A program made the translations under genes and the position numbers. A stretch of 45,687 bases of DNA from Deltaproteobacteria bacterium CSP1-8 (GTDB taxonomy: Bacteria > Desulfobacterota > Deferrimicrobia > Deferrimicrobiales > Deferrimicrobiaceae): assembly GCA_001443455.1 (NCBI GenBank), contig LDXO01000014.1:1-45687 (forward strand), in the 5' to 3' direction. This document shows positions 17,540-27,909 of the stretch, in pieces; the stretch's first letter is position 1; each line of letters begins with the position of its first letter. The notes beneath the pieces are model-generated. The model was not told the DNA's origin, ran no database searches, and saw only the letters and a list, made by a program, of their open reading frames with translations.

Positions 17540-18571
17540 TCAATCGACCCGGAGCACGATCTTCCCGAACTGTCTCTTCTCCTCGAGCCGCCGCTCCGCC
17601 TCCTTCGCCTCGGGCAGGGGGAACACGGAGTCGACCACCGGGCGGACCTTCCCCCCCTGGAACATCCGGAGCATCCCGGCGAACTCGGCGTGGGTTCCCA
17701 TCGTGGAGCCCAGCACCGTCAGCTGGTTCCAGAAGATCCGGGCGATGTCCTCCTCCGGGTTCGGGCCCGTCGTCGCCCCGCACGTGAGCAGCCTCCCGCC
17801 GCGGGCGAGGGAGGCGATCGACTGTTTCCACGTCGCCTTCCCCACGGAGTCGAGCACGATGTCGACACCCCGTTTCCCGGTGATCTTCCTGGTTTCGCGG
17901 GCGATGTCGGCCGACCCGTGGTCGATCCCGAAATCCGCGCCCATCTCCTCCGCGCGCCGGATCTTCTCCGTGCTGCCCGACGTGACACCGACGGTGAGGC
18001 CCAGCACCTTTGCGATCTGCAGCGCCGCGAGCGACACGCCTCCCCCGATCCCGATGATGAGAAGCGACTCGCCCGGTATCGCCTTAGCCTTGGTGACGAG
18101 CATCCGCCAGGCGGTGAGGAAGGTCAGGGGAAACGCCGCGGATTCCTCCCAGGTGAGGCCCGCCGGCTTCGGGTAGGCGTTGATCTCGGGGGCGACGACG
18201 TATTCGGCGAAGGTCCCCCAGATATGCTCGCCCAACAGATGAAAGGAAACGCAGAGGGAGTGCTCCCCCTTCAGGCAAAACTCGCATGTCCCGCAATGGA
18301 TCCCCGGGTTCAGGACCACCTCGTCGCCCGGTTTCGCCTGCGTCACCCCCGGGCCGATGGAATCGACGACACCGGCGCCGTCCGATCCCATCACGTGCGG
18401 AAGCCGGACCGGTATCCCCGGGATCCCGTTCCGGACGAAGATGTCGAGGTGGTTGAGCGCGCCCGCGCGGATGCGGACACGGACCTGCCCCGGGCCCGGA
18501 ACGGGGTCGGGGAGGTCGCCGTACCGGATCTTGTCGAGGCCTCCGTGCTCGCGGAAATAGGAGGCTTTCAT
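17540..18571 (-). CDS. Zinc-dependent alcohol dehydrogenase-like (MDR) oxidoreductase
   Basis: This medium-chain dehydrogenase/reductase oxidises an alcohol or reduces a carbonyl or enone with NAD(P)H. The 343-residue product has HVMGSDGAGVVDSIGPGV, the structural-zinc lobe CGTCEFCLKGEHSLC, the dinucleotide-binding GIGGGVSLAALQIAKVLG and the conserved LARGGRLLTCGATTG. The active-site region has Asn-His (GALNHLDIFVR) rather than the classical Cys, as in quinone-oxidoreductase-like members. Substrate unknown. It is the last large gene of the minus-strand run that begins with ligA, 46 bases after the regulator gene. Confidence 0.85.
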   Translation of the reverse strand: MKASYFREHGGLDKIRYGDLPDPVPGPGQVRVRIRAGALNHLDIFVRNGIPGIPVRLPHVMGSDGAGVVDSIGPGVTQAKPGDEVVLNPGIHCGTCEFCLKGEHSLCVSFHLLGEHIWGTFAEYVVAPEINAYPKPAGLTWEESAAFPLTFLTAWRMLVTKAKAIPGESLLIIGIGGGVSLAALQIAKVLGLTVGVTSGSTEKIRRAEEMGADFGIDHGSADIARETRKITGKRGVDIVLDSVGKATWKQSIASLARGGRLLTCGATTGPNPEEDIARIFWNQLTVLGSTMGTHAEFAGMLRMFQGGKVRPVVDSVFPLPEAKEAERRLEEKRQFGKIVLRVD

Positions 18572-18617
18572 GGGAGCGATTCCCCCCGGGGATGCTCCAT
18601 CCGGGGTCGTCCCCGGG

Positions 18618-19997
18618 TCATTGCTCGATCTTGTTGCGGCGCATGAGTTCCTCCAGAGCGGAAACGTCGATGTTCAGCAGTTCGGCGGCCCGATCCTTGT
18701 CCCACTCGGCGAGCGCCAGTGCCTGGAGGACCATCGGTTTCTCGAGTTCCTGGATCGAGTCGCGGATTTCGGTTTCCGCCGAGGCGGCCTTCTTGGCCTC
18801 CTCCGCCTTTCTTCCTCTCCGGCCATAGAGGATTTCGGTGGGAAGGTCCGCGGCATCCACCACCGTGCCCTGTTTCTTCCGCGTGGAGAGCGTTTTCACG
18901 AGAGCCTTGAGCTCCCGTATGTTCCCGGGCCAGGGATAGGCAACAAGGGCGGCGACGGCTGTCTGGCTGAACCCCCGCAGAGGTTTCTTCCGCCCCCGGT
19001 TTTCCTCGAAGAGGAAGTGGTGCAGGAGCAGGGGGATATCCTCCGACCGCTCCCGGAGCGGCGGCAGGCGGATCGTCCCCGGGGCAAACAGCTCGCGAAT
19101 CTTCTCCTTGGCGGGGAGCGTTTCGAGGTCCGTCGAGGAGGACGCGATCACCCGGATGTCGAGTTCCACCTCCCGGGTGGTTCCGACGGGCGTGATCGTC
19201 CTGGACTCGAGAAGGGTGACGATGCGGTCCAGCACCCGGCCCCCCCCCTCCCCGATGTCGGAGAGGAAGACGGTCCCGTGGTTCGCCATCACGAGCTTCC
19301 CGGGCCGGGGAAGCACCGCCCCCTCGTAGGCTCCCGCCTCGTACCCGAAGAGATCGCCTTCCAGCGTCTCCCCGCCTCCCCCCGCACAGTGCACGGGGAC
19401 GAAGAGCCCCGAGGACCGCGAACTGTGGAAGTGGAGGATCCGCGCGAAGAAAGATCGCCCCGTGCCCCGCTCCCCGACCAGCAAGACGGGGGTTTCCGTG
19501 TCGGAGAGCCGCTGTACCGCGGCGATCACTTCCTGGATGGGCGCACTCGTCCCCACGACGGAGTGCAGCAGGTGCCCGCTGCGCGATTCCGACTTGAGGT
19601 AGAGGTTTTCCCGCTTCAGCTGTCGCTGGATGTACGCCTTGTCGACGAGGTGGAGGACCTCCTCCGCCTTGAAAGGCTTCGCGAGGTAATGGAACGCGCC
19701 CGCCCGCATCGCCTCGATGGCGTTGTCGACGGTGCCGTAGCCGGTCATCATGATGACTTCGGTGTCCGCCTGGAGTTTCTTGGCCGCGCGGAGCACCTCG
19801 ATCCCGTCGGCCCCGTGCATCTTCAGGTCGGTGAGGACGATGTCGAAACGGTTCTGCTCGAGCTTGTCGATCCCCGAGGAACCGGAATCGGCCGTCTTCA
19901 CTTCCCACCCTTCCGTCCGGAAGAGATCGTCGAGGAAGGTGAGGACCTGGAGTTCGTCGTCGACGATCAGGATTCTCCTGTGCGATGGGATCTTCAC
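18618..19997 (-). CDS. NtrC-type response regulator with degenerate AAA+ domain
   Basis: The 459-residue product has an intact receiver domain: acidic pair DD near residue 13, phosphoacceptor D57 in VLTDLKM, T85 and K107. The sigma54-activator-like AAA+ domain (about 147-390) is damaged at every key site. Walker A reads GERGTGRS with Arg for Lys, the sigma54-contact loop GAFTGA reads GAYEGA, Walker B reads FLSDIG instead of FLDEIG, and the arginine-finger stretch is shortened to LFAPGTIRLPPLRER. The C-terminus keeps a Fis-like helix-turn-helix (RAAELLNIDVSALEELM). It probably binds DNA in response to phosphorylation without hydrolysing ATP or opening sigma54 promoters. GTG start, 3 bases after the preceding gene. 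No kinase lies nearby. Confidence 0.9.
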   Translation of the reverse strand: MKIPSHRRILIVDDELQVLTFLDDLFRTEGWEVKTADSGSSGIDKLEQNRFDIVLTDLKMHGADGIEVLRAAKKLQADTEVIMMTGYGTVDNAIEAMRAGAFHYLAKPFKAEEVLHLVDKAYIQRQLKRENLYLKSESRSGHLLHSVVGTSAPIQEVIAAVQRLSDTETPVLLVGERGTGRSFFARILHFHSSRSSGLFVPVHCAGGGGETLEGDLFGYEAGAYEGAVLPRPGKLVMANHGTVFLSDIGEGGGRVLDRIVTLLESRTITPVGTTREVELDIRVIASSSTDLETLPAKEKIRELFAPGTIRLPPLRERSEDIPLLLHHFLFEENRGRKKPLRGFSQTAVAALVAYPWPGNIRELKALVKTLSTRKKQGTVVDAADLPTEILYGRRGRKAEEAKKAASAETEIRDSIQELEKPMVLQALALAEWDKDRAAELLNIDVSALEELMRRNKIEQ

Positions 19998-20000
19998 CGG

Positions 20001-20261
20001 TTACTTCCTCCTGACCGCCCACAGAATCGCCGCCCCTCCGGCCACCAGGATGAGCACGAGGGACGCCACCTCGAGCCGCCGGAACAGGGACCGGGTGCTC
20101 TGCTCGGCGGTGGCCCTCTCCTCGTACGAGCCCACCCCTCCGGCCGCATTGTCCGCGCGAACCGGGAGCGGCGGGACCGTCATGAGGGAGAGGAACAGAA
20201 GAAGCAAGGTGAATGCGATCCTACGCGTTCCTCTCCGGCGCGGGGCGGAAACAGTTTTCAT
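20001..20261 (-). CDS. Small membrane protein of unknown function
   Basis: The 86-residue product starts at ATG 20261 (MKTVSAPRRRGTRR), then has a hydrophobic signal or anchor segment ending PPLPVRADNAAGG, a polar middle rich in E, R and S, and a second hydrophobic stretch VASLVLILVAGGAAILWAVRRK at the C-terminus. It is therefore likely exported with a C-terminal membrane anchor, or a two-helix protein. It sits 8 bases after the radical SAM stop and 3 bases before the regulator start, so it is probably co-transcribed with both. It is not recognised as a known family. A longer frame from 20375 overlaps the radical SAM gene and is not favoured. Confidence 0.6.
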   Translation of the reverse strand: MKTVSAPRRRGTRRIAFTLLLLFLSLMTVPPLPVRADNAAGGVGSYEERATAEQSTRSLFRRLEVASLVLILVAGGAAILWAVRRK

Positions 20262-20269
20262 CGGGTATC

Positions 20270-21265
20270 TTATACCACGAATCGGAGCGGCCCGGAGCAG
20301 GAAGCGCACCGGTTTCCCGCGAGGCCGGAGGGGTCCGCGCGGTACCCGTGCCTCCTGACGACGACCGCCCCGCACGTAGGGCAGACCGTGTCTTCGGCCC
20401 CCTCCAGGGGGTAGTTTCCCACGTAGACGTAGGGCAGCCGTTCCCGCGCGATCCGGAAGCCGGCCGCGAGCCGGGCAGGCGGCGTGGGGGGTGCGGTGAA
20501 GCGATACATGGGCATGTACCGGGAAAGGTGAAGGGGGATATCCGGGTCGACGCCGGCGACGAAGTCCACGACGTCTTGGATCGAATCCTCCGAGTCATTC
20601 TCCCCGGTGACGAGGAGGGTCGTGATCTCCACGTGCGTGGCTTTCGCGCTCTCCCGGATGGTGTCGAGCACGGGAGCGAGCTCTCCCCCGCAGATCTTCC
20701 GGTAGAACTCCGGGTTCATCGACTTCAGGTCGATGTTCATTGCGTCCACGAGAGGGAGGAGCTCGGCGAGCGGCTCCGGGGAGACGTAGCCGTTGGTGAC
20801 GAGGACGTTTACCATCCCGGCCTTCCGGAACTCCCGGGCGCAGTCGACGACGAACTCGAACCAGATCAGCGGCTCGTTGTAGGTGTAGGAGATCCCGACT
20901 GCCCCCTCCCTCCGGGCGGCCCGCACGAGGTCGGCAACGACCACGGGATAAAGGGGGACGCGTTTCTCGACCAGGTGGTAGTTCTGGCAGAAGCCGCACC
21001 GGAAGTTGCAGCCTACTGACCCGACCGAGAGGATCGGTTTCCCGGGGTGGAAGTGGAAGAGCGGCTTCTTCTCGATCGGGTCCACCTGGACGGCGGACAC
21101 CTTCCCGTAGGTGAGGGCGAGGAGCGTGCCGCCGCGGTTCTCCCGGACGCCGCAGATCCCCTGCTTCCCCTCGGAGATGAGGCAGCGGTGGGGGCAGAGG
21201 CCGCAACGCACTGCGCCGCCCTCGGGCCGCCAGTGGGCGGCAGGGTGGAGTTCAGTAACGGACAT
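20270..21265 (-). CDS. AmmeMemoRadiSam system radical SAM enzyme
   Basis: This radical SAM protein belongs to the conserved but functionally undefined Amme-Memo-RadiSam trio (with AMMECR1 and Memo domains). The 331-residue product has an N-terminal Cys-rich segment (CGLCPHRC, GKQGICGVREN), the iron-sulfur motif CNFRCGFC, SYTYNEPLIWFEF, INIDLKS and LSRYMPMYRF. It ends in a zinc-ribbon-like tail CPTCGAVVVRR...CASCSG. ATG at 21265 lies inside the acyP 3' end, so coupling is likely. The AMMECR1 and Memo partners are not in this window. Confidence 0.88.
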   Translation of the reverse strand: MSVTELHPAAHWRPEGGAVRCGLCPHRCLISEGKQGICGVRENRGGTLLALTYGKVSAVQVDPIEKKPLFHFHPGKPILSVGSVGCNFRCGFCQNYHLVEKRVPLYPVVVADLVRAARREGAVGISYTYNEPLIWFEFVVDCAREFRKAGMVNVLVTNGYVSPEPLAELLPLVDAMNIDLKSMNPEFYRKICGGELAPVLDTIRESAKATHVEITTLLVTGENDSEDSIQDVVDFVAGVDPDIPLHLSRYMPMYRFTAPPTPPARLAAGFRIARERLPYVYVGNYPLEGAEDTVCPTCGAVVVRRHGYRADPSGLAGNRCASCSGPLRFVV

Positions 21266-21533
21266 GGAACCCCTCGTACGTTTCGGCAGGGTCGCGCCAG
21301 TCCACGGCGATGCCGGTGACGACCGCACCCGGCGGACCCTCGCGCAGGAACAGGATGACCTTCTCCACCGCCGCCCGTTCCCCCTGAAGGACCGCCTCGA
21401 CCTGTCTCCCCGGCAGGTTGCGGACGAAGCCGCGCACGCCGCACCGCATCGCCACGTCGCGCGTCGACGCGCGGAAGAACACCCCCTGGACGCGGCCCGA
21501 CACCACGACGTGGGCCTCCGAGACCGCCTTCAT
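21252..21533 (-). CDS. acyP: Acylphosphatase
   Basis: Acylphosphatase hydrolyses carboxyl-phosphate bonds such as acetyl phosphate or 1,3-bisphosphoglycerate. The 93-residue product contains the conserved VSGRVQGVFFRASTRD (catalytic Arg) and GFVRNLPGRQVEAVLQGE (catalytic Asn) motifs, and the length is standard. ATG at 21533 immediately follows the ligA stop. It overlaps the radical SAM start by 14 bases, forming a tight ligA-acyP-radical SAM unit. Confidence 0.93.
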   Translation of the reverse strand: MKAVSEAHVVVSGRVQGVFFRASTRDVAMRCGVRGFVRNLPGRQVEAVLQGERAAVEKVILFLREGPPGAVVTGIAVDWRDPAETYEGFHVRY

Positions 21534-24002
<2,469 letters not shown>

Positions 24003-24098
24003 GGCACCCCTGCCCGGCTGGGCGTCGTCCGCCTCCTCGGGGGCGTTGCCGAAGGGGTGTTGCCGGGGGATGAAAAGCGTTATGAACGTCCCTTTGCT
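24003..24098. other. Convergent gap between the ferritin-like gene and pgk
   Basis: A 96-base stretch between two stop codons. CACCCCT (24005-24011) and AGGGGTG (24053-24059) are inverted, with GCCCGGCTGGGC in the loop. No T-run is present, so terminator function is only a possibility. Nothing else was seen. Confidence 0.3.
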
Positions 24099-25283
24099 TT
24101 ACTCCTCGAGCGCCGCGATGCCGGGGAGCCGTTTCCCCTCCAGGAGTTCGAGGAACGCCCCGCCGCCGGTCGACACGTAGGACATTCTCGAAAACATGCC
24201 CGCCTTGTGGAGGGCGGTGTCCGTGTCCCCGCCGCCGACGATGGTGATGGCGTCGGTCTCCGCCAGAACCCTCATGATCGAGTAGGTGCCGTTGGCGAAG
24301 GGCCCGATCTCGAACGCTCCGAGCGGCCCGTTCCAGACGATGGTCTTCGCGTCCTGCAACGCCTCCTTGAACAGGAGCGACGTGGCCGGCCCGATGTCTC
24401 CCGCCGTCCACCCGGCGGGGATCTCCTGGGCGGGTACGGCCTTCGTGACCGCCGATGCGTCGAGCCGGTCGGCGACCACGACATCGACGGGGAGATAGAA
24501 CTTGACTTTGCGGCCGGCGGCGTTCGCGAGTACCTTGCTCGCGGTCTCCAGCATTTCCGCCTCGTACAGGGAATGGCCTACCTCGTACCCCCGGGCGGCG
24601 AAGAAGGTGTTGGCCATCGCCCCGCCGATGAGGATCTTGTCCACTTTCCCGAGGACGTTGTTGATCGCCTCGATCTTCCCGGAGATCTTGGCCCCCCCGA
24701 AGACCGCCGCCAGCGGCCGGGCGGGGGAGACGAGGGCCTTCTCGAAATAAGCGATCTCGTTCTTCATGAGAAGTCCCGCGCCCTTCTCACGGACGAACCG
24801 GGTGACGGCGACGTTCGACGAGTGGCCCCGGTGGGCGGTCGCGAAGGCGTCGTTGACGTACGCGTCGCACAGGGCCGCGAGCTGCTTCCCGAACGCCTCG
24901 TCGTTTTTCTCCTCGCCGGGATGGAACCGCACGTTCTCCAGGAGGAGGACGTCGCCCGATTTCATGGAGGCCACGGCTTTTTGCGCCGCTTCCCCGACGC
25001 AGTCGGGGACGAAGGGGACCTCCTTCCCGAGGAGCAAGGCGAGGCGCTTCGCCACGGGGGAGAGGCTCATCTCGGGGACCACCTGTCCCTTGGGGCGCCC
25101 CAGGTGGGACACGAGGATCGTCTTCGCCCCCTTTTCCATGGACAGGCGGATCGTCGGGAGAACCGCCTTGATCCGCGTATCGTCGGTGATGTTCCCCGCC
25201 TTGTCCATGGGGACGTTGAAATCGACGCGGATGAGCGTCCGCTTCCCGGAGAGATCGAGCTGGTCGATGGTCCGTATCTTCAT
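24099..25283 (-). CDS. pgk: Phosphoglycerate kinase
   Basis: Pgk interconverts 1,3-bisphosphoglycerate plus ADP and 3-phosphoglycerate plus ATP. The 394-residue product starts MKIRTIDQLDLSGKRTLIRVDFNVPMD and includes LVSHLGRPKG, FVNDAFATAHRGHSS (as AYVNDAF), ALVSPARPLAAVFGGAKISGKI and the nucleotide-binding GGGDTDTALHKAG...STGGGAFLELLEGKRLPGI. All motifs are intact. ATG at 25283 is preceded by GGGAGGGAAAA; the extension in the open frame is not homologous. It is last in the gph-CPBP-RMD1-pgk run, 53 bases after RMD1. Confidence 0.96.
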   Translation of the reverse strand: MKIRTIDQLDLSGKRTLIRVDFNVPMDKAGNITDDTRIKAVLPTIRLSMEKGAKTILVSHLGRPKGQVVPEMSLSPVAKRLALLLGKEVPFVPDCVGEAAQKAVASMKSGDVLLLENVRFHPGEEKNDEAFGKQLAALCDAYVNDAFATAHRGHSSNVAVTRFVREKGAGLLMKNEIAYFEKALVSPARPLAAVFGGAKISGKIEAINNVLGKVDKILIGGAMANTFFAARGYEVGHSLYEAEMLETASKVLANAAGRKVKFYLPVDVVVADRLDASAVTKAVPAQEIPAGWTAGDIGPATSLLFKEALQDAKTIVWNGPLGAFEIGPFANGTYSIMRVLAETDAITIVGGGDTDTALHKAGMFSRMSYVSTGGGAFLELLEGKRLPGIAALEE

Positions 25284-25336
25284 CGTTTTCCCTCCCAGGG
25301 GGTCTGTGGGAATGGTACCAGAAAGCACGGTCGCCG

Positions 25337-26434
25337 TCAGTGCCGGAGCAGCCCCATGACGATCTCGAGCGCGATCAGCAGGATGATGATGACCTCCAGC
25401 GTCTCGGCGCGCGCCGCCGCCGCCCGGTTGTTCAGGATCGTGTAGATGTCCTCGAGGGTTTTCAGCTGGTCCCGGATCGTCCCTTCCCATTTCTCCGTGC
25501 CCACCTTCCTGCGCGCCTCGTCGTACACCCGGGCGAGGTACGCGTCCCCGGCGACCTTGAGGGCGTTGTCGATCCTCTCCCGGACCATCGAGACGTCCAT
25601 CTTGATCTCGGAGAGCTTCCGCAGGGGCTTTTCGTACGGGTCGTGCAAAAGGGACAGGAGCTTCCGCCGTTTGTGCAGCTCGTCCCCCATCTCATCGATC
25701 GCAGCGTGCAGGACGCGGTCGAAGAAGCGCAGCTCGAGCATCTGGACGTTCAGGAACTCGAGGACCTCGACCGTATCCTGGAACTTGCGGTCGTAAGCGA
25801 AGGCGGCGTCCCACGCGGCCAGGATCAGGTCGTTCTCGAAGTAGCGGATCGGGTTGCGCAGGATGTCGGCAAGCGCCTCCCCGCTGAACGTTCCCTGTTC
25901 CAGCGTCAACAGCCTTGCGATGTCCTGGGGGAGGCGCGCGAGGGCTTCCGATCCGGTCATCTCCGGGGCGAACGCGCCGACGTGCCACACGCTGTAATCC
26001 TCCACGATGTCCGCGAAATCCGACCGGGTCACGGCAGGGCGGATCCGCTCGAACAGCCGGGAGGCGATTTCCCGGGCGGCCTCCTCGATCCCCCTCTCTC
26101 CGGCCAGGAGAAGCCCGGTCCGGACGTACTCATCCCACGGCATGTCGCGTGCGGGCAGGCAGAGCACGACGGAGAGCGCCCCGAAGTCGAAGATCTTCGC
26201 GCTGGCCTCCAGGCGGACCGCGGAAGTCCCCACGTGCAGTTCCACGGGGCCGGAGGCAAGAAGAAGCGGCTTGGGATGGTACCGCAGGTGCTGGGGCACG
26301 GGCCGAAGTCCCGCGACCCCAGGGGATGTGGACGCCTCGGAAAGCCTCGCCGCCTCCTGGAGGGAAATGTCGAAGCCGACGTCGTAGGCGAAGAAGAAGA
26401 AGAGGTGGCCCGACGCCACGCGGATGTCGCTCAT
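25337..26434 (-). CDS. RMD1/YagE-family (DUF155) protein
   Basis: The 365-residue product has the RMD1 family layout. The N-terminal SGHLFFFFAYDVGFDISL is followed by a mixed domain with FDFGALSVVL and a long helical middle (DTVEVLEFLNVQMLELRFFDRVLHAAID). The C-terminus carries the membrane helix AETLEVIIILLIALEIVMGLL. Eukaryotic members sit in mitochondria, where they relate to translation; the bacterial role is unknown. A tail anchor is likely, given the hydrophobic C-terminus. ATG at 26434 overlaps the stop of the upstream CPBP gene (ATGA), so they are probably translated together. Confidence 0.85.
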   Translation of the reverse strand: MSDIRVASGHLFFFFAYDVGFDISLQEAARLSEASTSPGVAGLRPVPQHLRYHPKPLLLASGPVELHVGTSAVRLEASAKIFDFGALSVVLCLPARDMPWDEYVRTGLLLAGERGIEEAAREIASRLFERIRPAVTRSDFADIVEDYSVWHVGAFAPEMTGSEALARLPQDIARLLTLEQGTFSGEALADILRNPIRYFENDLILAAWDAAFAYDRKFQDTVEVLEFLNVQMLELRFFDRVLHAAIDEMGDELHKRRKLLSLLHDPYEKPLRKLSEIKMDVSMVRERIDNALKVAGDAYLARVYDEARRKVGTEKWEGTIRDQLKTLEDIYTILNNRAAAARAETLEVIIILLIALEIVMGLLRH

Positions 26435-27042
26435 CCCCGCACCGCCTGGAGATAGGGAAACAGGTTGAACAGCAGGTGCAGGAGCACCGGGACGTGGATG
26501 GTTCCCGATTTCTTCCGTCCCCATCCGAACAGGAGGGCGGGGAAGAAGGTGAGCGCCCGGTATGCCGACGCGTCGATGGCCAGGTGACCCGCCGCGAAAA
26601 GGAGGGAAGAGGCGGTGATCGGTTCCCATCCCTTCTCCTCGAAAGCGTCGTACAGGTACCCCCGGAAGAAGACCTCCTCGGGGAGGGCGACGAGGATCGC
26701 CTGGCGGAGGACGAAAGGGCCGAAGGGGGGAACCCCCGCCCCGTGGGGGGTGGAGAAGGGGGGTAGCGGGAGGGCGGAAAGGAGGAGGAACGCCATGGCT
26801 CCCGCCGCCCCCAGCGCCAGGAAGAGGACCACGTTCCTTTTCCCGTCCGTAAGGCGGGTCCAGGACGGCGCGCGACCCCCCCGGTAATACAGAAAAGGGG
26901 TATAGAGGAACAGGCCCGCCCCCAGCAGGTCGGGTTGGAGCAGCGGGAACCGGGAGGGATAGTAGGTGGCCAGGCGCAGTACGAGGACAATCCCGGTGAA
27001 CAGGAGGGTTGCCTTAATGGGGAAGGAGCCGCGTGGACGCAC
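26431..27042 (-). CDS. CPBP-family intramembrane metalloprotease
   Basis: The 203-residue product has several hydrophobic helices and the two CPBP signatures: LPEEVFFRGYLYDAFEE (EExxxR) and LLFAAGHLAIDASAY (with the metal-binding His), followed by a last helix with VPVLLHLLFNLFPYL. Members cleave within membranes or modify prenylated substrates, and some give bacteriocin immunity. GTG at 27042 is the first in-frame start outside gph; it is preceded by a weak GGGAACC. The N-terminus is therefore somewhat uncertain. Confidence 0.85.
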   Translation of the reverse strand: MRPRGSFPIKATLLFTGIVLVLRLATYYPSRFPLLQPDLLGAGLFLYTPFLYYRGGRAPSWTRLTDGKRNVVLFLALGAAGAMAFLLLSALPLPPFSTPHGAGVPPFGPFVLRQAILVALPEEVFFRGYLYDAFEEKGWEPITASSLLFAAGHLAIDASAYRALTFFPALLFGWGRKKSGTIHVPVLLHLLFNLFPYLQAVRG

Positions 27043-27058
27043 TGCCGTAGGGTTCCCT

Positions 27059-27715
27059 TTACCTGATCGGGCGGATCCGTTCGAACAGCTCCGGGAACCG
27101 GTCGATGGTGAAGTCCGGGGAGTGTTCGGCGAATCCGTCCGCGCCGAGCCCGTAGGTGACGCCGCACGTGGCGACCCCGGCCCCAAGTCCGGCGAGGACG
27201 TCGGTCACGGAGTCCCCGACCATGAGGGTTTCCGCGGGGGTTGTCCCCCTCTTCGTCATGATCTGGAGCAGCCCTTCCGGGTCCGGTTTCTTGCTCCCGA
27301 AACTGTCCCCCCCGCGCACGTCGACGAAGTGCCGGGACAGCGACAGGCCGTCAAGGATCGTCTTGGTCATGTCGATCGGCTTGTTCGTCAGCACGGCCAT
27401 GTCGAAATTGCCGCTCTGCGCGGAAAGGCTCTCCCGGACTCCGGGGTACGGGACGGTCGTGTCCAGCAGGTGCTCCCGGTAATGGGCGAGAAACGTCTCC
27501 AGGACGCGAGGGAGAAGATCTCTTCCGCCGGCCCCCAGGGACCGCTGGATGAGCATCGAGGCCCCGTTCCCGACATAGGAATAGATCGTCTCGTCGGGCA
27601 GGGGAGAAAACCCGAACGCTCCCAGGGCGTAATTGACCGAATACGCCAGGTCGACCTTGGAATCGACCAGCGTTCCGTCCAGATCGAACACCAAAAGCCG
27701 GACCGCCTTCCCCAT
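27059..27715 (-). CDS. gph: Phosphoglycolate phosphatase / HAD-family hydrolase
   Basis: This HAD hydrolase dephosphorylates 2-phosphoglycolate or another small phosphate ester. The 218-residue product has motif I FDLDGTLVDSKVDLAYSVNYAL, motif II region AVLTNKP, motif III lysine in FGSKKPDPEG and motif IV MVGDSVTDVLAGLGAG. The helical cap resembles the Gph subgroup. ATG at 27715 follows GGAGGGGAGAAC. It heads the minus-strand run with the CPBP, RMD1 and pgk genes and is divergent from bioB. Confidence 0.88.
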   Translation of the reverse strand: MGKAVRLLVFDLDGTLVDSKVDLAYSVNYALGAFGFSPLPDETIYSYVGNGASMLIQRSLGAGGRDLLPRVLETFLAHYREHLLDTTVPYPGVRESLSAQSGNFDMAVLTNKPIDMTKTILDGLSLSRHFVDVRGGDSFGSKKPDPEGLLQIMTKRGTTPAETLMVGDSVTDVLAGLGAGVATCGVTYGLGADGFAEHSPDFTIDRFPELFERIRPIR

Positions 27716-27821
27716 GTTCTCCCCTCCCTGAAGGAACCGGGAGTTTTTTCGCACCTTATCATTGTAAAGGAAAACCGTCTCTTCCCGGGACAGGGGAATC
27801 GTTACGAACCGTTCCCTCGTT

Positions 27822-27855
27822 CTGTAAACCTCCTCATCGATGTTTGGGTTGACAG
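27822..27855. promoter_or_regulatory. Probable BirA (biotin repressor) operator
   Basis: CTGTAAACC (27822-27830) and GGTTGACAG (27847-27855) form an inverted repeat matching at 8 of 9 positions across a 16-base spacer. This is close to the known bacterial BirA box TTGTAAACC-N14/15-GGTTTACAA. It lies directly upstream of bioB and covers the -35 hexamer TTGACA (27849-27854), so repression when biotin is plentiful is the expected outcome. Confidence 0.6.
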
Positions 27856-27877
27856 CGACGCCAGGTTCCGGAAGAAT
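27849..27877 (+). promoter_or_regulatory. Candidate sigma70 promoter for bioBFAD
   Basis: The consensus -35 TTGACA (27849-27854), a 17-base spacer and AAGAAT (27872-27877, four of six matches to TATAAT) stand 32 bases before the bioB TTG start, inside the operator repeat. Confidence 0.5.
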
Positions 27878-27909
27878 GGGAGATCGCCGCTGTCCGGGGG
27901 AGGGCTTTC

